The notes under the pieces were generated by a model, which made no database searches, was not told where the DNA came from, and saw nothing but the letters and a program-made list of their open reading frames with translations. This document shows, in pieces, positions 23,386-29,793 of a stretch of 59,641 bases of DNA. Within the stretch, counting starts at the first letter, position 1; each line of letters begins with the position of its first letter. The stretch lies in contig JAQBQQ010000013.1 in assembly GCA_028286915.1 (NCBI GenBank), positions 1 through 59,641 on the forward strand, written 5' to 3'. A program made the position numbers and the translations under genes. The DNA comes from Candidatus Peribacteria bacterium (GTDB lineage Bacteria > Patescibacteriota > Gracilibacteria > Peribacterales > Peribacteraceae).

Positions 23386-24153
23386 ATGTACAAAATTCAT
23401 CGTTTCATTCTTCCGCTTTTTGTTTTAGCAATCCTTCTCGTTGGTTGTAATAAAAATACAGCCAATCCGAATGCCGCCAATACGTCTTCTTCCATGGCAG
23501 CCAGTGTTGCATCGGCCCGCGCTATTGATTTTGATGGAAAAATTCTCACCGGTCTTCACACCGTAACCATCAGCACATCCAAAGGCGATGTCGTACTGGA
23601 ATTAAATGCTGATGCCGCGCCCAAGGCAGTGACGAACTTTATTGCATTGGCCAGGTCCGGCTACTATGACGGCCTTACCTTCCACCGCATTATTCCCACC
23701 TTCATGGTGCAGGGTGGTGACCCGAAGGGTGATGGCACCGGCGGCGAGAGCGTCTTTGGTCCGACATTTGAAGATGAGATTAGTGCGCTGTCATACAGCC
23801 TGGACAAAAAAACACTGGCGGACCTGGCGCAGGGCCAGCAGATTCCACCGGAGCTCCAGAAGATGACGTTGAAAGCGTATTACGAAAAGCAGGGTTATGT
23901 GTACAACAATACGCTCAAATCTTTGCCTATGAACCGTGGTGCCATTGCCATGGCCAACCGCGGGCCTAATACCAACGGCAGTCAGTTCTTTATTGTGCAG
24001 GGTGAGAATATCAACTGGCTGGAAGGGAAGTACACCGTGTTCGGCAAAGTGACGAAGGGCATGGAAGTAGTGGATACTATCGCCCAGTTACAGCGCGACG
24101 AAAATAACAAGCCGCTGCAGCCGGTTACACTCTCTGTGAAGGTAGATAAATAA
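23386..24153 (+). CDS. Cyclophilin-type peptidyl-prolyl isomerase, lipoprotein
   Basis: A 255-residue protein with a lipoprotein signal (ILPLFVLAILLVGC, lipobox LVGC), so it should be tethered to the outer face of the membrane after LspA cleavage. The cyclophilin domain (about 60-252) has FHRIIPTFMVQGGDPKGDGT and MANRGPNTNGSQFFI. Compared with the soluble paralogue at 22092 it has an insertion of about 45 residues (roughly 130-175, DKKTLADLAQGQQIPPELQK) between the two core motifs, predicted helical. The insert may bind a partner. A weak -10 (TACCCT) ends 9 bases before the ATG. Confidence 0.92.
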   Translation: MYKIHRFILPLFVLAILLVGCNKNTANPNAANTSSSMAASVASARAIDFDGKILTGLHTVTISTSKGDVVLELNADAAPKAVTNFIALARSGYYDGLTFHRIIPTFMVQGGDPKGDGTGGESVFGPTFEDEISALSYSLDKKTLADLAQGQQIPPELQKMTLKAYYEKQGYVYNNTLKSLPMNRGAIAMANRGPNTNGSQFFIVQGENINWLEGKYTVFGKVTKGMEVVDTIAQLQRDENNKPLQPVTLSVKVDK

Positions 24154-24228
24154 GTTCTGAGTATTATTTCGTAATACGTGCTACATACTACGTAGTACGT
24201 ATTATGTAGTAAGTGAACTGTTTTCTGG

Positions 24229-24234
24229 TATAGT
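24229..24234 (+). promoter_or_regulatory. Extended -10 element of gltX
   Basis: TGGTATAGT (extended form), with the hexamer ending 8 bases before the ATG at 24243. A palindromic TACTACGTAGTA lies just upstream (about 24186-24197). Confidence 0.6.
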
Positions 24235-24242
24235 TTTTTCCC

Positions 24243-25703
24243 ATGCGCACCCGTTTTGCCCCTTCCCCTACCGGCTACCTTCACGTTGGCGGTTTGCGTA
24301 CCGCTTTGTACGCCTATCTTCTGGCGCGGCAGACGAAGGACAATTTTATCCTGCGCATAGAAGATACGGACCAGGGCCGTTCGGTAGATGGCGCAGTTGA
24401 GCAGATTGTCCACGGCCTTGCATGGGCCGGCATTGCGCCAGATGAAGGTGTCGTGTTGGAAAATGGTGAAGTAGCCCAGACAGGTGACAAGGGTCCGTAC
24501 ATTCAGTCGGAACGCCTGGAGCTCTATAAAAAATATGCGGATCAACTGCTGCACGACGGTTTTGCCTACACGTGTTTCTGTTCCCCTGCCCGCCTGGATG
24601 AAATGCGCAAGCAGCAGCAGGCGGATCATAGGGCGCCCATGTACGATAGGCATTGTCTGTCGCTGGACCCGGAAGATATAGCCGACCGTATTGCCGCCGG
24701 TGACAAGTACGTTATTCGCATGAAAGTGCCGCATGATGAACTGATTGAATTCACAGACGTAGTCCGCGGCGAGATGAGTTTTCGCGGTGATACGATTGAT
24801 GATCAGGTGCTTTTAAAGAGTGACGGTTTCCCCACGTATCACCTGGCGCACGTAGTGGATGATCACCTGATGGGCGTGGATATGATTACCCGGTCCGAGG
24901 AGTGGTTGCCCAGCACGCCGAAGCATTTGCTGTTATTCCAGGCGTTCGGTTGGCCGGCACCCACGTATGCGCATTTTCCGCTTATTTTAAACAAAGACAG
25001 GACCAAACTGTCCAAGCGGCGGAACTCGGTATCGGTGAACGGCTATAGGGAAAAAGGCTATCTGCCGGAGGCGCTTATCAACTTTCTGGCGCTGCTTGGC
25101 TGGAACCCGGGGACGACGCAGGAATTATTTACACTGGAAGAACTGATTGAGCAATTTTCCATGGAACGTGTTCAGAAAGCCGGCGCTATTTTTGATACCG
25201 AAAAACTCGACTGGCTGCAGGGACAGTGGATGCGGAAATTCTCACTGAGTGAATTTGCCAGCCGCATTCGTGAGCTGGTTGGTGAGCAGTATCCGGCTGC
25301 TCTGGCCGATACGGAGTTCGAGAAAAAAGCCGCCCTTATTCAGGAGCGTATTACGTTCTTTCACGAGGCACCGGATATGATGTCTTTTTTTTACACCGAA
25401 CCTGCCGTGCGCATGGACGTCATTGCGAATCCGAAACAGAAAGTGACAGCGGACATACTGCCGGACGTTGTGAATATACTGATTGAAACGCTGGGCAGCA
25501 TTCATGAACCGGACTGGAATCTGGAAAGTATTTCCTCAAGTCTTATTGCCGCTATAGATGCATCAGGACTTAAGAAAGGCCAGGTTCTCTGGCCGCTTCG
25601 TGCCATTCTCACCGGCCGGGAGTACAGCCCGGGAGCGTTTGAAGTGGCGGAAGTGTTGGGCAAAGAGACAACGCTCAAGCGGCTAAAGGGGGTGTTTGCT
25701 TAA
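24243..25703 (+). CDS. gltX: Glutamate--tRNA ligase
   Basis: A 486-residue class I synthetase. The N-terminal HIGH-type motif is PSPTGYLHVGGLRTALY, with FILRIEDTDQGR following, and the KMSKS-type motif is KDRTKLSKRRNSVS. The C-terminal anticodon-binding part ends with ILTGREYSPGAFEVAEVLG. It charges tRNA-Glu and, since gatCA are present and no GlnRS is seen, probably also mischarges tRNA-Gln for GatCAB to amidate. The length is usual. It is monocistronic, followed by a candidate small RNA. Confidence 0.96.
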   Translation: MRTRFAPSPTGYLHVGGLRTALYAYLLARQTKDNFILRIEDTDQGRSVDGAVEQIVHGLAWAGIAPDEGVVLENGEVAQTGDKGPYIQSERLELYKKYADQLLHDGFAYTCFCSPARLDEMRKQQQADHRAPMYDRHCLSLDPEDIADRIAAGDKYVIRMKVPHDELIEFTDVVRGEMSFRGDTIDDQVLLKSDGFPTYHLAHVVDDHLMGVDMITRSEEWLPSTPKHLLLFQAFGWPAPTYAHFPLILNKDRTKLSKRRNSVSVNGYREKGYLPEALINFLALLGWNPGTTQELFTLEELIEQFSMERVQKAGAIFDTEKLDWLQGQWMRKFSLSEFASRIRELVGEQYPAALADTEFEKKAALIQERITFFHEAPDMMSFFYTEPAVRMDVIANPKQKVTADILPDVVNILIETLGSIHEPDWNLESISSSLIAAIDASGLKKGQVLWPLRAILTGREYSPGAFEVAEVLGKETTLKRLKGVFA

Positions 25704-25721
25704 ATAGTAATAATATGTTAT

Positions 25722-25860
25722 TATGTACACAGCTACCAGGTTGAATTTTCAACCCTGTAGCGATGAGCATCATGTAGTAATACACACACAAGTCGCAGAT
25801 ACAGTAGTGGTTCAGGTTTGTGACTTTGCTCACCCTTGGCTGAAAAGCCGGGGGATTTTT
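25722..25860 (+). ncRNA. Candidate small structured RNA
   Basis: About 140 bases after gltX with no ORF. It begins after a TATTAT box (25715-25720 region), forms a strong hairpin CTACCAGGTTGAA...TTCAACCCTGTAG with a small internal loop, and ends with a 9-bp stem capped by GAAA and a short T-run. The function is unknown; it could also be a 3' UTR of gltX processed from its mRNA. Confidence 0.4.
25833..25860 (+). terminator. GAAA-capped terminator
   Basis: Stem CCCTTGGCT / AGCCGGGGG (two G-T pairs) with loop GAAA, then ATTTTT. Confidence 0.65.
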
Positions 25861-25872
25861 ATGTGCTGATAG

Positions 25873-25901
25873 TTGCAACATATCTAAAAAAGTAGTATGG
25901 T
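25873..25901 (+). promoter_or_regulatory. Promoter of the SD-led gene at 25969
   Basis: -35 TTGCAA (25873-25878), 17-base spacer, -10 TATGGT (25896-25901). The leader of about 60 bases includes a small hairpin CTGC-AAAGA-GCAG (25916-25928) and GGAG at 25957-25960, 8 bases before the ATG. Confidence 0.5.
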
Positions 25902-25968
25902 GTTATTCGTATTATCTGCAAAGAGCAGCTACATACGGAATGTTCCTTTACCCAATGGAGATTCAGAA

Positions 25969-26451
25969 ATGACCTTCGACGAGCGGAAAAAAGCAATCGA
26001 AGAGGCCATGAGGATGCTTCAGGAGGCCATCGTTGCGCACGAGCTTGGCACATCCGGTACCGGTCTCATCACCCGGACGTGGGCAGTCATTCATGTCGGC
26101 ATGGAAGGCAAGCCGGTCTGTGAAGATGTTGCAGAGTTGATGTACGAGCTCCTCGTTCGTATCCAGGGGATTGAGGGTTCCAACAGCAACTTGATCGGTC
26201 TGGCGCCTATCTTCGCCTTCATGGCCGAAACGGCTGATGATCTGGCGCAGGCGAAGCAGGATGCCCTGGTGTCCAACCCGAAGGCTGCGGTCAAATTGGC
26301 GCAATGGCTGGCCGGCAAGCCGGCTAACTGGTCCAACCCGATTCACCGGTTCCTTTCTCATTTGGCAGACAGGGCAAGCCGGGCATCTGCCATTGGTGAC
26401 TACGTCTGGGACGGTATCCCCGAGACCCTGGCGGCACTGGAACATGTTTGA
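25969..26451 (+). CDS. Hypothetical SD-led protein, 160 aa
   Basis: No family recognised. The protein is soluble and mostly helical, with a start rich in charged residues (MTFDERKKAIEEAMRMLQEA) and a middle part repeating Ala/Leu helices (FAFMAETADDLAQAKQDALV). No signal peptide. Codon use is richer in C-ending codons (ATC, GTC, CTC) than in the neighbours. It differs from most genes here by having a leader of about 60 bases, a Shine-Dalgarno GGAG and its own terminator with an ACCC loop. The in-frame start at 25897 overlaps the promoter and is rejected. Confidence 0.65.
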   Translation: MTFDERKKAIEEAMRMLQEAIVAHELGTSGTGLITRTWAVIHVGMEGKPVCEDVAELMYELLVRIQGIEGSNSNLIGLAPIFAFMAETADDLAQAKQDALVSNPKAAVKLAQWLAGKPANWSNPIHRFLSHLADRASRASAIGDYVWDGIPETLAALEHV

Positions 26452-26470
26452 ACCGGTTGAACCGGGTATG

Positions 26471-26498
26471 GAAGCCTGCACCCGCAGGCTTCTTCTTT
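26471..26498 (+). terminator. ACCC-loop intrinsic terminator
   Basis: Stem GAAGCCTGC / GCAGGCTTC with loop ACCC, followed by TTCTTT. It ends the SD-led gene at 25969. Confidence 0.85.
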
Positions 26499-26529
26499 AA
26501 GACTGCTTGGAGTGCCCGTCACATTCGTT

Positions 26530-26535
26530 CATACT
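26530..26535 (+). promoter_or_regulatory. -10 element of murB
   Basis: CATACT, 6 bases before a GTG at 26542; it supports that GTG as start. Confidence 0.45.
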
Positions 26536-26541
26536 TCTATC

Positions 26542-27441
26542 GTGGATATTCAGGAACTCGTTGCCATTGGCACCAAGACCACCATGAAAATAGGCGGCCA
26601 GGCACGCTTCTTTGCCGACATCAGAACAAAACAGGATTTGGAGGAAGCCTACGCCTTTGCATCTGGTAAAAACCTGCCGCTTATTGTTCTGGGCGCCGGT
26701 TCCAACACCGTCTTTGCGGAGGGTGTTATAGAAGCCGTAGTTATTCGCATAAAAGCTGATGCGAAATGCCAGGTATCAAATACAGAATATCAATACGTGG
26801 AAGCCGGTAAATATCTCGCCATGCTCATTAATGAACTCGCAGCTGAAGGTTTGGACCTCTCCCCGCTTACCGGTATTCCGGGCACCATCGGCGGCGCTGT
26901 CTTCGGCAATGCCGGCCAGGGCGCCAAAGGGATCTGGATGGACCACTACATACAAGAAGTGGAAGTGTTTGATAGCGGCGAATGGAAAATTTTGAGCAAA
27001 GAAGAATGTGAATTTCGTTACAGGGAAAGTTTTTTTAAAGATCATTCTCAAAACTCAAAACTCAAGATTCAAGACTCGCCTATCATTTGGTCTGCAACCC
27101 TGGAAATTCCCGCCGGCGAGCCCGAAGTTATTAAAAAAGAAATTGAACGCCTGCTTCAAAAGCGCATAGAAACCCAGCCGCATGTAAAGACTGCCGGCTC
27201 CTGTTTTAAGAGCTTGCCGGATGGCACACCCGCCTGGCAGCTCATAGAAAAAGCCGGGCTGCGCGGGCTTACCATTGGCGGCATTCAGGTGGCCGAAAAG
27301 CATGCCAACTTTTTGCTGAACACCGGCGGCGGAACGTTTGATGATATTGTGACGATGACCAAAGCGATTCGGGAAAAAGTTCCGGAAATCGCCGGCATAG
27401 AGATGAGATTATACGGAGCAGACGGCACAATCGTCGCGTAA
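26542..27441 (+). CDS. murB: UDP-N-acetylenolpyruvoylglucosamine reductase
   Basis: A 299-residue FAD enzyme that reduces the MurA product to UDP-MurNAc. Motifs: TTMKIGGQARFF, PLIVLGAGSNTVFAEGV (FAD loop), SPLTGIPGTIGGAVFGNAGQ, FRYRESFFKD, and the C-terminal KTAGSCFKSLPDGTPAWQLI and EKHANFLLNTGGGTFDDI. It looks like the shorter MurB type. A low-complexity repeat of about 32 bases, the same type as in several intergenic regions, sits in frame at 27046-27077 and adds about ten residues (SQNSKLKIQD) in a surface loop. The start is a GTG supported by a -10 box; an earlier GTG at 26512 is the alternative. Confidence 0.93.
   Translation: MDIQELVAIGTKTTMKIGGQARFFADIRTKQDLEEAYAFASGKNLPLIVLGAGSNTVFAEGVIEAVVIRIKADAKCQVSNTEYQYVEAGKYLAMLINELAAEGLDLSPLTGIPGTIGGAVFGNAGQGAKGIWMDHYIQEVEVFDSGEWKILSKEECEFRYRESFFKDHSQNSKLKIQDSPIIWSATLEIPAGEPEVIKKEIERLLQKRIETQPHVKTAGSCFKSLPDGTPAWQLIEKAGLRGLTIGGIQVAEKHANFLLNTGGGTFDDIVTMTKAIREKVPEIAGIEMRLYGADGTIVA
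27046..27077 (+). repeat. Low-complexity CAAGACTC-type repeat inside murB, locus C
   Basis: Direct repeats CAAAACTC, CAAAACTC, CAAGATTC, CAAGACTC in frame within murB (residues about 168-179). The same units make up intergenic loci at 10690, 19041 and 38813. Confidence 0.65.
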
Positions 27442-27448
27442 TTCTTTC

Positions 27449-27454
27449 TATGTT
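27449..27454 (+). promoter_or_regulatory. -10 element of the kinase-like gene
   Basis: TATGTT, 6 bases before the ATG at 27461. Confidence 0.45.
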
Positions 27455-27460
27455 ATACAT

Positions 27461-28006
27461 ATGCCAAATCTGTTGATTATTACCGGTCAGGAAGGAACAG
27501 GGAAATCCACACTATGCCGAATCCTTCTTAAGCATACGGTGAACGCGGCAAGCTTTGGTGCCGAAGATGTAGGTCAGACCAATCCATGGGAGATGAATGC
27601 CGAGTTTATGGAATTGCTCTGGTCAAATGTCATATGCTTGATACGGAATTTTCTGAAAGCGGGTTTTTCTACGGTTATTGCTGCAAGTTTTATACATACC
27701 TATGAAAATTTTCGCGCATTCAAAAGGCGGTTTCCTGATGATATGGATATATACATTGTTCATCTGTGTGCCGACAGAGCCGTACGCGATGCGAGACGGA
27801 TAAGCCGCAGTAAGCCTACGCATGAGGCGTGGCGAGAAGAAATGGAAAAGTCGCATCCGGAAGATATGACATTAAAAGACCATCTGGCGGATTATCGGTA
27901 TATCCGCATCGACAATACGGATCTTTCTGCCGAAGAAACGGTGATAGAAATCATGAGAAGTATTCCCGAATTATATCAAGTGGATGGCAAAATAATTGGT
28001 TCGTAA
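27461..28006 (+). CDS. P-loop kinase-like protein (AAA/adenylate-kinase fold)
   Basis: A 181-residue protein. Walker A is LLIITGQEGTGKSTLCRILL. A Walker-B-like strand is STVIAASFIH, and the lid-like region has DRAVRDARRISRSKP, with several Arg that could contact phosphates. This resembles the group of small nucleoside or gluconate-type kinases; the substrate is not predictable. The gene has its own -10 box, 20 bases after murB. Confidence 0.72.
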   Translation: MPNLLIITGQEGTGKSTLCRILLKHTVNAASFGAEDVGQTNPWEMNAEFMELLWSNVICLIRNFLKAGFSTVIAASFIHTYENFRAFKRRFPDDMDIYIVHLCADRAVRDARRISRSKPTHEAWREEMEKSHPEDMTLKDHLADYRYIRIDNTDLSAEETVIEIMRSIPELYQVDGKIIGS

Positions 28007-28055
28007 GCGCATTTTTTTGACGACTGAATATGAGCCGGTAAAGTGCAGGTTTACT

Positions 28056-28385
28056 ATGAATCACGCACCGTTATTTTCTGCGGAAGAATACAGCGCCATG
28101 ACAATGGAGGCATGGAAACGGTCGCCTCTTTATGCGCGTACATCCACTACGGCATGTGCCGCGCGACGCTTGCTTCTGCGAGGGCAGATGGAGGAAATAC
28201 GCTTAATGGGAAAGGCAGAAACACCGTCGTATATATATGACGAGCTAGCCCAGTTACAACTGGAAAGATATGCGGCGCGGGCAGAGGCACTTGCCCAGGA
28301 ATTGCAGGAAACCAGAGCCTTGTTAACTGCCATGGTGAATGAAGATGTTATGCGTGAATTACCGGAGGGGCTCCAGATGAAATAA
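28056..28385 (+). CDS. Hypothetical protein, 109 aa
   Basis: No family recognised. A soluble, mostly helical protein with a Glu/Ala/Leu-rich C-terminal half that may form a coiled coil (ELAQLQLERYAARAEALAQE). ATG 28056 is preferred; an in-frame TTG at 27996 would overlap the previous gene. A good terminator follows directly. Confidence 0.55.
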   Translation: MNHAPLFSAEEYSAMTMEAWKRSPLYARTSTTACAARRLLLRGQMEEIRLMGKAETPSYIYDELAQLQLERYAARAEALAQELQETRALLTAMVNEDVMRELPEGLQMK

Positions 28386-28416
28386 TAAAAAACCGGCCCA
28401 CAGCGGACCGGTTTTT
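28386..28416 (+). terminator. Intrinsic terminator
   Basis: Stem AAAAACCGG / CCGGTTTTT, 9 bp, with T-run formed by the stem; it acts on both strands, ending the 28056 gene and possibly ssb. Confidence 0.75.
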
Positions 28417-28536
28417 GAATCAATTGAATGTGTATCGTTTGTACATGTGAAGCTGATCTGTGTCGGCGGCGTGTCTACGATTGATCATGCGATGCCATGA
28501 TTCTTTGCTTGAAATAAGCATACACACGAAGCCGTA

Positions 28537-29406
28537 TTAGAATGGCAGATCCTCCACTTTAATTTCGGAGGCGTACGCAACTTCCGGGACGGACGGGACT
28601 TCCTGACCGTAACTGTTGCCGCTGTCCTGGTTCATGGATGCATCCGGTGCGCCGTACGAAACGGGTGCGGCGTTGGACTGGATATTCGAATCCACCTGCG
28701 CATTTTTGGTGCCAAGAAGGGAGACGGTATCGGCCACGATTTCTGTGGTGTAGCGCTTGGAACCTTCTTTGGTTTCCCAGGAACGTGTCTGTACACGGCC
28801 GGAAACGAACACACGATTACCCTTGTGAATAGCGGCGCTTACATCCTGGGCAAGTTTGCCCCAAATGACCACGTTGTGGAATTCGGTCCGTTCTTTCTCT
28901 TCGTTGGTGGTGCGGTCTTTCCAGCGCTCGTTGGTGGCAACGCCAATAGTCAGTACCTGCTGGCCGTTGGTCGTAGTGCGCATTTCGGGATCCTTGGTAA
29001 CGTTACCGATAATGTCGGTACGGTTTAAGAGGCCGCTGATACCGGATGCGGCGGGCACAGGCAGCTGGCCGTCTTTCGGGTCCAGCAGAATCATGTCCAT
29101 GCCGACGATTTTCGTCTTGGAGCGCTTCTCGCTGGTCTTTTCGTCGTCCCAGGAATCGGTCTGGAGGCGTCCGGAAATGAAGACCTGCGAACCGGGCTTG
29201 AGGTACTTGGCGGCAACGTCTGCCATAGGCCCCCAAAGGGTGACCGTGTGGAAGCCTTTGCCATCCAGCATTTCGCCGGATTCTGCCTGGAAGCGGTAAG
29301 GGGCAACCAGGTTTAAATCGGTAACGCTCTGGCCACCTGGTGTCTGTCGTACTTCGACGGGCTGTGTCTGATAACCGATAATATGAACTTTATTAAGTGA
29401 ATACAT
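28537..29406 (-). CDS. ssb: Single-stranded DNA-binding protein with two OB folds
   Basis: A 289-residue SSB. Two OB-fold units lie in tandem: residues about 1-112 (MYSLNKVHIIGYQTQPVEVR ... VFISGRLQTDSW) and about 122-238 (LLNRTDIIGNVTKDPEMRTT ... VFVSGRVQTRSWETKEG). Both keep the SSB hallmarks (first strand N-x-V-x-I-I-G, F-H-x-V-x-x-W-G, and V-x-x-x-G-R-x-Q-T). A flexible Gln/Asn/Ser-rich linker leads to the acidic tip VEDLPF, which binds partner proteins. Most bacteria use one OB fold and a tetramer; here a dimer of two-fold chains would give four OB folds, as known in Deinococcus-Thermus. The gene is alone, without rpsF or rpsR beside it. Confidence 0.93.
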   Translation of the reverse strand: MYSLNKVHIIGYQTQPVEVRQTPGGQSVTDLNLVAPYRFQAESGEMLDGKGFHTVTLWGPMADVAAKYLKPGSQVFISGRLQTDSWDDEKTSEKRSKTKIVGMDMILLDPKDGQLPVPAASGISGLLNRTDIIGNVTKDPEMRTTTNGQQVLTIGVATNERWKDRTTNEEKERTEFHNVVIWGKLAQDVSAAIHKGNRVFVSGRVQTRSWETKEGSKRYTTEIVADTVSLLGTKNAQVDSNIQSNAAPVSYGAPDASMNQDSGNSYGQEVPSVPEVAYASEIKVEDLPF

Positions 29407-29775
29407 GTCGCTGAGGGAAAATGGAAGTAAAGGAGGTCACGGATCCGAACGCACCTCACTCTTTCTTGGTCCCAGAGAGCTACCCTGGGGAAGGCAATAA
29501 TGCCGAGTGAAGTGTGAACGATTGTCCACCCATTGTGACCGGAGTTCAAGTATTCCTGCTCATCAAAATTTTGTAAATATTGTGTAATACTACTTGGCCT
29601 GCAGAGGCCTGAATAGCGGCAGAATTGCTTTTTGCATCAAAACGAAGCCAAAAATTACCAATCTGTTTTTGTTGAATCTGCCTATGGTCCGGCATTTCAT
29701 AAAATTGGAAAAACTGTCAAGGACAAGTCATCATTTTGTGTGGAGTAGCGGGTTCAATAAAGCGCATATTTCTGG
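29407..29775. other. Intergenic region between ssb and the exported-protein operon
   Basis: No convincing gene in about 370 bases. On the minus strand, the part next to ssb forms possible stems (CCCAG/CTGGG around 29470-29500, and GAGGT...ACCTC around 29433-29457), which may be a structured ssb leader. A possible minus-strand promoter is near 29570-29590. The rest is A/T-rich and unassigned. Confidence 0.4.
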
Positions 29776-29781
29776 TATACT
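29776..29781 (+). promoter_or_regulatory. Extended -10 promoter of the five-gene exported-protein operon
   Basis: TGGTATACT (extended -10), with the hexamer ending 12 bases before the ATG at 29794. It is the only promoter-like site seen before the operon. Confidence 0.6.
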
Positions 29782-29793
29782 CTTGAGATTCAC

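Noticed and set aside
29313-29549. 78-codon frame on the minus strand overlapping the ssb start
   Set aside because: It overlaps the coding start of ssb in another frame and has no start signal; codon use is not gene-like.
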